DNA of 8,050 nt from DATAQC01 sp038238185 (GTDB lineage: Bacteria; Actinomycetota; Acidimicrobiia; Acidimicrobiales; AC-14). The DNA is taken from contig JBBRXY010000116.1 of the NCBI GenBank assembly GCA_038238185.1, positions 1 through 8,050 of the forward strand, read 5' to 3'. Positions 1 to 5,872 of this stretch are shown piece after piece. The translations under genes were made by a program, and so were the position numbers. Position 1 is the stretch's first letter. The number at the start of each line of letters is the position of its first letter. The notes below the pieces were generated by a model. That model was not told the DNA's origin and searched no databases. It was given only the letters and a program-made list of their open reading frames with translations.

Positions 1-256
1 CTTGGTGGTCGACGGCATCGTCGGCACCAAGACGTGGACGAAGCTCATCGTCCAGATCCAGAAGGGCGCCAAGGGTGACGCCGTCCGGGCCGTCCAGTCG
101 CAGTTCCCCTTCCTCAACGTCGACGGCGACTTCGGCGACCTCACCAGCAACGCGGTCAGGGGTTTCCAGACCCGCTCCGGTCTTGACGATGACGGCATCG
201 TCGGTCCCAAGACCTGGCGGGCGTTGACGCTGAGCCCCAAACTGGCCGGCATCTGA
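1..256 (+). CDS. Peptidoglycan-binding (PG_binding_1) domain protein, 3' end only
   Basis: This is the C-terminal end of a protein that begins before the window; the frame is open to the left edge, so no start is assigned. The visible part carries the end of one PG_binding_1-like repeat (VDGIVGTKTW near residues 3-12) and one complete repeat (GAKGDAVRAVQ, then VDGDFGDLTSNAVRGFQ, then DDGIVGPKTW). The VDGxFGxxTxxAVxxFQ core and the DGIVGxxTW ending are diagnostic of the family. Such repeats anchor cell-wall hydrolases or other exported proteins to peptidoglycan. The enzymatic or targeting part is outside the window, so the overall function is unknown. The protein ends about a dozen residues after the last repeat, so the repeats form its C-terminus. 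Confidence 0.88.
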   Translation, partial: LVVDGIVGTKTWTKLIVQIQKGAKGDAVRAVQSQFPFLNVDGDFGDLTSNAVRGFQTRSGLDDDGIVGPKTWRALTLSPKLAGI

Positions 257-274
257 GCTTTAGCCAGGTCGACA

Positions 275-287
275 GGGACTCGGTCCC
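275..287 (+). terminator. Weak hairpin after the peptidoglycan-binding gene
   Basis: A perfect 5-base stem (GGGAC / GTCCC) with a TCG loop begins 18 bases after the stop codon and is followed by GATTTG. The position suits transcript termination, but the stem is short and there is no real T-run. It may be chance in GC-rich DNA. Confidence 0.25.
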
Positions 288-564
288 GATTTGCGCATGA
301 CGGCCCGGAATTGTGGTGCACCTGGATCACTTGCCGGGGATCCCTCAGACTCGGATCGGAAGACCTCCGCCGCCCGGACGGCGAACAGCGTCGGACGCAT
401 CCGCAAGACGATCCGGTAGCAGGGCGATCGTTCCTGCGAACCCTGAGCTTGCGCTATCGGGTCCATTCCTCCGTGCCTCGTCGTAGGCGTTTCCGGACGC
501 ATGTCAGCTCTCCTCGACCGGCGCGATAGCGGCACCTGTGCGCCACTACTCGCGGAGCGTCTAG

Positions 565-592
565 CGCCCCCAGTACCTATCTCGGGGGAGCG
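565..592 (-). terminator. Possible terminator hairpin for the Pr6Pr-like gene
   Basis: Directly after the stop of the minus-strand membrane protein there is a C5/G5 stem (plus-strand CCCCC at 567-571 and GGGGG at 584-588). The bases outside it (CG at 565-566 and CG at 591-592) can extend the stem around a bulge. No T-run follows in the minus-strand sense, so this is a position-based guess. Confidence 0.25.
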
Positions 593-593
593 G

Positions 594-1256
594 TCAGGGA
601 CCAAGGGAGGGTCGGGCCGCTCTGGTCGCAGTCATGCCCGGAAGTCTGCGATCGAGCGCCCTTGCGCCGGCGGCCAGGCCGAGGAACACGCCGGTGACCA
701 ACACGACGTTGACGAGCACGCGCGCGTAACCGAGGTCGGCGACATCGACGAAGGGATAGGGGTAGTAGCTGCCGGCCAGCGGACCCCTAATCAGCGTGAA
801 GGCAAGCCACACGACCGGAATGACGACGGACAGCCGAACCACCGCTGGCGACACCATCGCTCGGGGACCGAACATCAGCCAACCGCCGACGGCCAGGATC
901 GGCACGAGCTTGTGCGTCAAGAAGTCGGCAACGGCCGCCTTGCCCTCATACTGGGTGATCGGGTCGAGGGCCACGATCACGACCACGAACGTCACCGCGA
1001 TCATGACGACCGCGGTCAGGTAGGCGGCGCGAAATGCCAACGACGGTCGGTCGAGGCGAACGGCCAGCAATGCCGTCGTTGTGCCCACCAACAGGTTGGA
1101 CCAGATGGTGAAGAAGCAAAAGATGTTGGTGATCCGCTGCGCGTCGGTGTCGAAGAAGCCTGCGTCGAGCTGGGCGACGGCGCGCACCTGGATCACCATG
1201 GCGACGACGACGACCAGTGCGGTCAGCGCGAACCAGATTCTCGCCCGGACGTGCAC
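594..1256 (-). CDS. Pr6Pr family six-helix membrane protein
   Basis: This 220-residue protein is almost entirely hydrophobic, with six predicted membrane segments near residues 7-26, 44-66, 75-97, 111-130, 139-157 and 177-199. Family-like signatures are FTIWSNLL at residues 49-56, THKLVP around 114-119, and the YPYPFVDVADLGYARVLVN stretch around 165-183, where an aromatic/proline loop precedes the last helix. These match the Pr6Pr proteins, integral membrane proteins of unknown biochemical role common in actinobacteria and distantly related to the FAR-17a/AIG1-like group. The start chosen is GTG at 1256, which puts a short basic segment (HVRAR) before the first helix; I see no clear Shine-Dalgarno sequence. 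The C-terminal 20 residues are Arg/Ala-rich and probably cytosolic. It stands alone, with no co-directional neighbour close by. Confidence 0.82.
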   Translation of the reverse strand: MHVRARIWFALTALVVVVAMVIQVRAVAQLDAGFFDTDAQRITNIFCFFTIWSNLLVGTTTALLAVRLDRPSLAFRAAYLTAVVMIAVTFVVVIVALDPITQYEGKAAVADFLTHKLVPILAVGGWLMFGPRAMVSPAVVRLSVVIPVVWLAFTLIRGPLAGSYYPYPFVDVADLGYARVLVNVVLVTGVFLGLAAGARALDRRLPGMTATRAARPSLGP

Positions 1257-1480
1257 CGGCTAGAGCCTACGCGTCAGCGTTGAGCGCGCTGTAGCTCGCT
1301 ATTCCCATGAGCGTGCTGGCCATCGGGGGCGTGTCCCGAAAGCGCCGGATGTAGTGCCAGTGATGGAGGACGCGATCGTCCGTCATCAATCAGGGTCGAC
1401 ACTTGCGCGGCGCCAAAGCGTGAGCCGCTTGGAGTCGGACAACTGGCCGTGGGCATCGGCTCGGTCAAACTCTGGCCCTA

Positions 1481-1492
1481 CCCGGGCCCGGG
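1481..1492. other. 12-base CCCGGG repeat palindrome downstream of the hemoglobin gene
   Basis: CCCGGGCCCGGG is a perfect 12-base palindrome lying 19 bases beyond the hemoglobin stop codon (minus-strand sense). Nearby GGCC and GGGCC blocks could lengthen a hairpin. It could help end the hemoglobin transcript but lacks a T-run. The rest of the 255-base gap at 1257-1511 shows no gene and no other structure that I can support. Confidence 0.2.
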
Positions 1493-1511
1493 CCTCCATG
1501 ATCGCCGACCG

Positions 1512-1910
1512 TCAGCGGGTGTTGACCAGGAAGTCGGCCACGTCGGTGAGGTAGATGCGGATGCGGGCCACGGCCTCCACGGGCGTGCCGCGGGCGGCGG
1601 CCACCGCGTCCAGCGTCCCGAGCATGTGGCGCAGCCAGGCGTCGCGCTCGGCCTCGCCTATGGCGAAGGGTGCGTGACGCATGCGCAGGCGCGGGTGCCC
1701 TCGCTCGTCGCTGTAGGTGGAGGGTCCGCCCCAGTACTGCGTGAGAAACCCGGCCAGGTGGCGCCGGGAGTCGGTGAGGTCCTCCGGGTACAGGGGGCGT
1801 AGAAGCAGGTCGGCGCTCACGCCGGCGTAGAAGCCGTCGACGAGGTCGACGAAGAACGGCCGCCCACCGACCGCGTCGTAGACGCTGCCGTCGAATCCCT
1901 CATTGCTCAC
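1512..1910 (-). CDS. glbO: Group II truncated hemoglobin (trHbO)
   Basis: This 132-residue heme protein closely matches the O-type truncated hemoglobins of actinobacteria, soluble 2-on-2 globins that bind oxygen, NO and related ligands or handle reactive oxygen and nitrogen species. The characteristic stretches are SVYDAVGG at the start, PLYPED, FLTQYWGGPSTYS, RGHPRLRMRHAPF and ERDAWLRHM. From recalled alignment to mycobacterial GlbO, the proximal heme ligand His(F8) is H79, and the distal-pocket residues are Tyr(B10) Y28, Tyr(CD1) Y41 and Trp(G8) W92; all are intact. The frame stays open to 2036, but homology begins just after GTG at 1910, giving a length close to the usual 125-135 residues. 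That GTG has no well-spaced Shine-Dalgarno sequence, so the exact start is less certain than the identity. It is divergent from the AIM24 remnant. Confidence 0.94.
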   Translation of the reverse strand: MSNEGFDGSVYDAVGGRPFFVDLVDGFYAGVSADLLLRPLYPEDLTDSRRHLAGFLTQYWGGPSTYSDERGHPRLRMRHAPFAIGEAERDAWLRHMLGTLDAVAAARGTPVEAVARIRIYLTDVADFLVNTR

Positions 1911-1993
1911 TCCGTCGACGCTATCGCCGAGCCTCGACAGCGGAGAGACTGCGCCGTAGACCAACTCCTTCCGGCCCGGTACGCTCCGGCGCC
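1911..1993. promoter_or_regulatory. Divergent intergenic region between trHbO and the AIM24 remnant
   Basis: These 83 bases separate two head-to-head genes and must hold the hemoglobin promoter unless translation starts further upstream. I cannot pick out convincing -35/-10 elements. On the minus strand GGAAGGAG (about 1968-1975) resembles a ribosome binding site, but no suitable in-frame start lies at the right distance after it; the only nearby candidate is a TTG that adjoins it directly. Confidence 0.35.
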
Positions 1994-2459
1994 ATGAACG
2001 TCGACATCCGGCATGCCCCCGCGTTTGCAGTGGCACGCGTCACCCTCGAGTGCGGCGAGCAGGTTCGCGCCGAGTCGGGCGCCATGATGGCGACCTCCTA
2101 CGGCGTGAGCGTCGGGCGAGTACGCAGGGCGGGGCACTCAAGGGGCTGATGGCACGGTGATGCTCGCCAGCTACGGCGCCCTCGACACGGTGACCCTGGG
2201 CGAAGGCGAGTCGGTCACCATCGACTCGGGCCACGTCGTGGCCTTCTCCCCGACGGTGACGAGCCGTCTTCGCAAGGTCACCGGCGGGGTCGTGCAGATG
2301 CTCAAGTCGGGCGAAGGTCTCGTCTTCGACTTCACCGGGCCCGGCTGGGTCATCACCCAGTCCCGCAACCCCGCCGCCCTCGAGGCATGGATCCGCCAGC
2401 TCATGCCCGGCGAGACGGGCGGTTCCGGTGGCGGGTTCTCGCTCCACCTCGGCGGCTGA
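1994..2459 (+). pseudogene. AIM24-family (TIGR00266) protein, frameshifted and internally deleted
   Basis: Intact AIM24-family proteins are roughly 220-250 residues, form a beta-rich fold and have no settled bacterial function. Here the N-terminus is intact from ATG 1994 (MNVDIRHAPAFAVARVTLEC, then GEQVRAESGAMMATSYGVSV). At 2114-2118 the frame slips: reading GGG GCG AGT instead of GGGCGAGT would restore the family-like STQGGALKGLM, so one G appears lost. That second frame stops at 2158-2160, while the C-terminal part runs in the third frame (GTVMLASYGALDTVTL from 2151, then TIDSGHVVAF, SGEGLVFDFTGPG and the stop at 2457). Between KGLM and GTVMLASYG about 80 residues of the normal domain are absent, which I judge from the remembered family layout. 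The intact-looking C-terminal frame (2157-2459) cannot make a complete domain. The slip is in a G-run, so a base-calling error is possible for that part, but not for the missing middle. Confidence 0.82.
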
Positions 2460-2501
2460 CCGGCGCCCGCCCGAGCGACCCGTGTCCGAAGCCTGAGGCC
2501 T

Positions 2502-3455
2502 TCACGGATGCTGCCCGGCTTGGATGGCGGCGAGGGTCGGACCGACGAACGCTAGGTCGATGCGAATCTGGTAGAGCTCGCTATCGGTCAGTGGCGTCGC
2601 GCCGCGGAGCTGCACCTCGATGCGTCTGGCGGGATCGCACAGCACCGTCACGCTGCTGCCGTCGGAAGCTGCGGCACGCTCGAAGGTCAAGCCACTGGCG
2701 AGCGATTGCGGCGACTGGGACGAGCAGTTGCGGAGGAACACCGAGACGTCGAGGCTCCTCCCCGTCAGGGCGGCGTCGGGGCTGCCGATGATCCAGAGCG
2801 GCAGTGACCCGCGGTACTCGACGAAGCCGTCGGGGGTCTCGATGAGGGCGATCCCGGCCAGGAGGCTGTCGATGTCAGCAGGCGTGAGGGTGTCGCCCGA
2901 CGCCACCAGGGCCCACGAGCCGAACTGGAAGCCGAGGCGGTGTCCGGGTCGATCGACGATGGCAGCCGAGGAGCGGGAGCCCGAAGGCACCGTGAGCGGT
3001 TCGCCCCCGGGAACGAGCATGTCGATGGAGCCGGGGACGACATCGATCCTCCATCCCCGGTTCTCGCCTGCCTTGGCATAGACCGATCCGTGGAGGGCAA
3101 GGTTGGCAAACGTGGCACCCGTCACGCCTTCGCCGACGGAATCGGGCAGACCCAGGTTGATGCGGGTGCCGTCGAGCAGGTCGATGGGTACGCTGACGTC
3201 CAGCCCGACCACGATCGGGATGGCTCGCGAGGTCGGCGGCGGCCCGGCGACGACGGTGCGGCGATGTCCCGAGGTCGACACCAGGGCGGCCACGCCGATG
3301 AGCATCCCGACGACCACGAGCGATGCCGCGACACGTACACCCTGAAGGCGCCGGCGCCGGCTGCGGGCCCTCTGTCCGACCGCGGCGATGTCCAACGCCG
3401 CCGACGGGATCGGCGCCGCGCTCTCCAGGAGCTCTTCCAGGTCACGAGCTGCCAT
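2502..3455 (-). CDS. Single-pass membrane protein paired with the sigma factor, putative anti-sigma/regulatory protein
   Basis: This 317-residue protein has a short cytosolic N-terminus (1-40) containing an acidic LEELLESA segment and a basic QRARSRRRR patch. One membrane helix follows (about 42-60), then a roughly 255-residue domain predicted outside the membrane. That domain is rich in Gly, Ser and beta-strand-like stretches and holds two cysteines (C244, C273) that could pair. ATG 3455 is chosen because GAGGAGG lies 6 bases upstream and the start overlaps the sigma gene by 14 bases. The topology and position suit a membrane partner of the sigma factor. There is no HxxxCxxC zinc-finger anti-sigma motif in the N-terminus, so it is not a classical ZAS protein. 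The frame is open much further upstream, but that part is the shadow of the sigma gene. I do not recognise the outer domain. Confidence 0.8.
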   Translation of the reverse strand: MAARDLEELLESAAPIPSAALDIAAVGQRARSRRRRLQGVRVAASLVVVGMLIGVAALVSTSGHRRTVVAGPPPTSRAIPIVVGLDVSVPIDLLDGTRINLGLPDSVGEGVTGATFANLALHGSVYAKAGENRGWRIDVVPGSIDMLVPGGEPLTVPSGSRSSAAIVDRPGHRLGFQFGSWALVASGDTLTPADIDSLLAGIALIETPDGFVEYRGSLPLWIIGSPDAALTGRSLDVSVFLRNCSSQSPQSLASGLTFERAAASDGSSVTVLCDPARRIEVQLRGATPLTDSELYQIRIDLAFVGPTLAAIQAGQHP

Positions 3456-3966
3456 GTTCGGCCTCCTCGTAGGTGTCCGGGTCGGCCAGGAGCTTCGACT
3501 GCCGCAGCCTGGCCGTGGCCTGATGGGTGAGGGCGGTGACCGTGCCCGGCGCGCAACCCATGGCGACGGCCGCTTCTTGAACCGAGAGGCCGAGGTAGTG
3601 GCGGGCGACCACGGCCTGGCGCTGGCGGATCGGCAGCTCGAGGATGGCCGCGTTGACGGCCGCCGCCCGGATCGTGGTCTCGGCAGAGTCGACCGGTCGC
3701 GGCTCGGACACGACCCGACGGAGCAGCCGTTGCTCGATCGTACGTCGTCGAGCGGCGGATCGGGCCAGATTGACGCCGACCTGATAGCACCAGGCCATCG
3801 GATGGTCCGGCCGTCGGGTTGTGGTCCACCTGGCCCAGAGGCGGGCGAGGGCTTCCTGTGCGAGATCCTCGGCCTTGTCGATGTCGCCGCAGAACAGCCC
3901 AAGCGCCCCCACCAGCCGCGGATACAGGTCGCGACAGACCTCCGCCACCTCTGATTCATCGGTCAT
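3442..3966 (-). CDS. SigE-like (ECF-type) RNA polymerase sigma factor
   Basis: This 174-residue sigma-70-family factor contains only regions 2 and 4, as in extracytoplasmic-function factors. Region 2 lies near residues 12-78, with DIDKAEDLAQEALARLWARW at 28-47 forming the core-binding and -10 recognition part. Region 4 lies near residues 107-156: LPIRQRQAVVARHYLGLSVQ, followed by the helix-turn-helix EAAVAMGCAPGTVTALTHQA that reads the -35 element. The GD-x-x-x-AEDLxQEAL pattern and the RRPDHPMAW segment resemble the actinobacterial SigE-type subfamily. ATG 3966 is preferred because MTDESEV fits the usual short N-terminus; a GTG at 3987 would add seven residues. Neither start has a clear Shine-Dalgarno sequence. 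It overlaps the downstream membrane protein, which probably controls it. Many such factors activate their own promoter, which here would lie in 3967-4071. Confidence 0.92.
   Translation of the reverse strand: MTDESEVAEVCRDLYPRLVGALGLFCGDIDKAEDLAQEALARLWARWTTTRRPDHPMAWCYQVGVNLARSAARRRTIEQRLLRRVVSEPRPVDSAETTIRAAAVNAAILELPIRQRQAVVARHYLGLSVQEAAVAMGCAPGTVTALTHQATARLRQSKLLADPDTYEEAEHGSS
3462..3468 (-). promoter_or_regulatory. Strong ribosome binding site inside the sigma gene
   Basis: GAGGAGG (minus strand) sits 6 bases before ATG 3455 and lies within the last codons of the sigma gene. It fixes the start of the membrane protein and implies translation coupled to, or embedded in, the end of the sigma frame. 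Confidence 0.8.
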
Positions 3967-4071
3967 GGCACGGCCCAAGCATCGCACTGACAGACGAACG
4001 GGACGCCCTTCACACTTAGAGGATTATCCAGGGCTCGACGGCGGCCGTCGGATAGGCGAAGCTCCGAAGCC
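3967..4071. promoter_or_regulatory. Divergent promoter region, sigma operon / metallopeptidase run
   Basis: These 105 bases separate two head-to-head transcription units and must carry at least one promoter in each direction if the starts are right. The segment is locally less GC-rich around 4010-4030 (CACACTTAGAGGATTATCC), a likely area for promoter opening. I cannot place a convincing -35/-10 pair on either strand. Confidence 0.45.
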
Positions 4072-5199
4072 ATGAACAGGCCCGACGCCGGAACCCAATC
4101 GGATGTGGCGCGCCGAGCGCGCTGGGAACGGGTGCGGGGGCGCATGGGCGATCTCGGAGTCGACTGTCTTCTTCTCTCCCTCGGTGCCGACCTGCCGTGG
4201 CTCACCGGTTACACGGCGATGCCCCTCGAGCGTCTGACGATGCTGGTGCTTCCCATCGACGAGGTGCCGACCCTGGTCGTTCCCCGTTTGGAGGAGCCCC
4301 GGGTCGAACCCGTTCCCGACCTGTTCGCCATTCGAGCCTGGGACGAGACCGACGACCCGGTGGCCATCGTCGCCGCCCTCGTCGGTGGTCGAAGCTCGCT
4401 GGCCGTGTCCGACCGCACTTGGGCCACGTTCCTCCTCGCCCTCCAGTCCTCGCTGCCGCAGGCCCGCTGGCACGCCGCCTCGGTGGTGACGGCGCCGCTG
4501 CGGGCGGTGAAGGACGCGGCCGAGGTCGGGGCCCTGCGCCGGGCTGCGGCCGGCGCCGACCGGGTGGCCGCCGCCCTGACGTCGGGCGAGATCGGCCTCG
4601 TCGGTCGCACCGAGGCCGAGGTGTCGCGAGAGCTGGGCGAGCGCCTGCTGATCGAGGGCCACGAGCGGGTCAACTTCGCCATCGTGGGCAGCGGGCCCAA
4701 CTCGGCCAGCCCCCATCACGAACCCGGCCCCCGGGTCATCGGGACCGAGGAGGCCGTGGTGTGCGACTTCGGCGGGGCCATGGCCGGATACTGCTCCGAC
4801 ATCACCCGCACTGTGTTCACCGGCGACCCTCCGGCCGATTTCCGCCACCTCTACGTCGTGCTCCGTGAAGCCCAGGCCGCGGGCGTGGAGGCAGCCCAGG
4901 TGGGGGTGGCCTGCGAGGACGTCGACGGTGTGGCCCGGCGCATCATCGGTGACGCCGGCTACGGACACTGGTTCGTCCACCGCACCGGTCACGGCATCGG
5001 CCTGGAGGAGCACGAGGACCCGTACCTGGTCGGCGGCAACTGTCAGGCTCTGGTTGCCGGCCATGCCTTCTCGGTGGAGCCGGGCATCTATGTGCCAGGC
5101 CGGTGGGGAGCTCGTCTGGAGGACATCGTGGTGGCCACCGATGCCGGGCCGGACTCGCTCAACGTCGCCGACCACGCCCTGGCGCTCGTGGAGACCTAG
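4072..5199 (+). CDS. M24-family metallopeptidase (Xaa-Pro peptidase/aminopeptidase P-like)
   Basis: This 375-residue cytosolic enzyme probably removes or splits residues next to proline, as prolidases and aminopeptidase P do. The N-terminal creatinase-like domain covers about residues 15-145 (LLLSLGADLPWLTGYT is typical). The catalytic pita-bread domain covers about 150-372. The five expected metal ligands are visible: D232 in VVCDFGG, D243 in SDITRTV, H307 in HRTGHGIGLEEHE, E336 in SVEPGIY and E350 in ARLEDIV. The supporting histidines H215/H216 (SPHHEPG) and H314 are also present. Length matches the family. No signal peptide is seen. ATG 4072 is used; it lacks a strong Shine-Dalgarno sequence, and a later ATG at residue 25 is possible. 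The Tag gene follows 52 bases later on the same strand. Dipeptidase and aminopeptidase activity cannot be told apart from sequence. Confidence 0.93.
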   Translation: MNRPDAGTQSDVARRARWERVRGRMGDLGVDCLLLSLGADLPWLTGYTAMPLERLTMLVLPIDEVPTLVVPRLEEPRVEPVPDLFAIRAWDETDDPVAIVAALVGGRSSLAVSDRTWATFLLALQSSLPQARWHAASVVTAPLRAVKDAAEVGALRRAAAGADRVAAALTSGEIGLVGRTEAEVSRELGERLLIEGHERVNFAIVGSGPNSASPHHEPGPRVIGTEEAVVCDFGGAMAGYCSDITRTVFTGDPPADFRHLYVVLREAQAAGVEAAQVGVACEDVDGVARRIIGDAGYGHWFVHRTGHGIGLEEHEDPYLVGGNCQALVAGHAFSVEPGIYVPGRWGARLEDIVVATDAGPDSLNVADHALALVET

Positions 5200-5251
5200 A
5201 GGTGGACCTGCGTCTACGGCGACGGTCGGCCTTGGAGGCGAACTTCCTGCT

Positions 5252-5812
5252 GTGAGGCGCCGGTGTCCCTGGGCCGGGACCGACCCCCGGATGCAGGCGT
5301 ACCACGACGACGAGTGGGGTGTGCCGGTTCACGACGACGTCCGCCTCTTCGAGTTCGTCGTGTTGGAGGGGGCCCAGGCCGGGCTGTCGTGGTCGACGAT
5401 CCTGAACAAGCGGGACCGCTACCGCCAGGTCTTCGCCGGCTTCGACCCGGCTCGGGTGGCCGAGCTCGACGAGGCGGCGATCGCCTCCCTCCTCACCGAC
5501 CCGGGGATCGTGCGCAACCGGGCCAAGGTCAAAGCCACCGTCGGCAACGCCCGGGCCACATTGGCGGTGCAGGCGGCCGAAGGAAGCCTCGACGCCCTGT
5601 TGTGGTCCTTCGTTGACAACGAGCCGGTACGCAACCGCTGGGTGACTGCGGCGGAGACCCCCGCGTCGACGCCGGCGTCGGAGGCCATGAGCCGGGAGCT
5701 TCGCCGCCGGGGGTTCCGTTTCGTCGGGCCCACGATCTGTTACGCCCTCATGCAGGCCACGGGCATGGTCGACGATCACCTGTCCGACTGTTTCCGCGCC
5801 TCGCCGGATTGA
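5252..5812 (+). CDS. tag: DNA-3-methyladenine glycosylase I
   Basis: This 186-residue enzyme excises 3-methyladenine from alkylated DNA as the first step of base excision repair. It aligns end to end with E. coli Tag. CPWAGTDPRMQAYHDDEWG is the N-terminal signature, LEGAQAGLSWSTILNKR holds the catalytic region, and GFRFVGPTICYALMQATGMV leads to the C-terminal metal site. The structural zinc ligands are all present (C5, H18, H176, C180), and E39 and W47 correspond to base-recognition residues of the E. coli enzyme as I recall them. GTG 5252 is chosen because it lies four codons before the conserved Cys and no earlier in-frame start exists between it and the preceding stop region. A GGAGG at 5234-5238 is 13 bases upstream, which is longer than usual. 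It may be co-transcribed with the M24 peptidase before it. Confidence 0.96.
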   Translation: MRRRCPWAGTDPRMQAYHDDEWGVPVHDDVRLFEFVVLEGAQAGLSWSTILNKRDRYRQVFAGFDPARVAELDEAAIASLLTDPGIVRNRAKVKATVGNARATLAVQAAEGSLDALLWSFVDNEPVRNRWVTAAETPASTPASEAMSRELRRRGFRFVGPTICYALMQATGMVDDHLSDCFRASPD

Positions 5813-5861
5813 AGGGCCGTCATTCCGCGCGACGGCTCGATAGGTTGGGCCGTGGGACACG

Positions 5862-5866
5862 GGAGG
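5862..5866 (+). promoter_or_regulatory. Ribosome binding site deciding the hydroxylase start
   Basis: GGAGG lies 6 bases before ATG 5873. This favours that ATG over the in-frame GTG at 5852, which would add seven residues and place the ribosome site inside the gene. Confidence 0.75.
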
Positions 5867-5872
5867 TGGCGC

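Larger units (their letters stand above)
257..593. other. Intergenic stretch without a credible gene
   Basis: About 337 bases lie between the peptidoglycan-binding gene and the 3' end of the Pr6Pr-like gene. Short open frames exist on both strands, but none has a recognisable domain, a convincing ribosome binding site or the codon pattern of the neighbours. They are arginine- and serine-rich in the manner of random GC-rich frames. The only structures I see are a short hairpin near the left end and a C/G-tract hairpin at the right end. The two flanking genes converge here, so no promoter is required. Confidence 0.6.

Noticed and set aside
260..604. Minus-strand frame of 114 residues in the left intergenic stretch
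   Set aside because: It has no domain, no ribosome site and random-looking Arg/Ser/Pro composition, and it overlaps the end of the membrane protein gene.
501..1283. Plus-strand open frame of 260 residues across the Pr6Pr-like gene
   Set aside because: It is a His/Asp/Arg-rich low-complexity translation opposite a clear six-helix membrane protein.
2157..2459. C-terminal AIM24 frame as an independent 100-residue gene
   Set aside because: It starts in the middle of the conserved domain with no ribosome site, and the preceding gene pieces sit directly upstream in shifted frames. A remnant is the simpler reading.
3335..3455. Zinc-finger anti-sigma domain in the sigma partner
   Set aside because: No histidine or cysteine is present in the first 40 residues, so the HxxxCxxC motif is absent.
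3456..3959. Upstream 168 residues of the 485-residue open frame on the minus strand as part of the membrane protein
   Set aside because: This part overlaps the sigma gene in another frame, is Arg/Pro/Ser-rich without a domain, and the true start has a strong ribosome site at 3462-3468.
3967..4071. An ECF-type GAAC/CGTC autoregulatory promoter before the sigma gene
   Set aside because: GTGAAG and CGTC elements occur on the minus strand, but the spacing (about 11 bases) is too short for the usual 16-17.
4024..5175. Long minus-strand open frame of 383 residues opposite the M24 peptidase gene
   Set aside because: It is rich in Gly, His, Arg and Asp in a low-complexity way, has no domain, and lies wholly opposite a gene with five intact metal ligands. 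It is a composition shadow.
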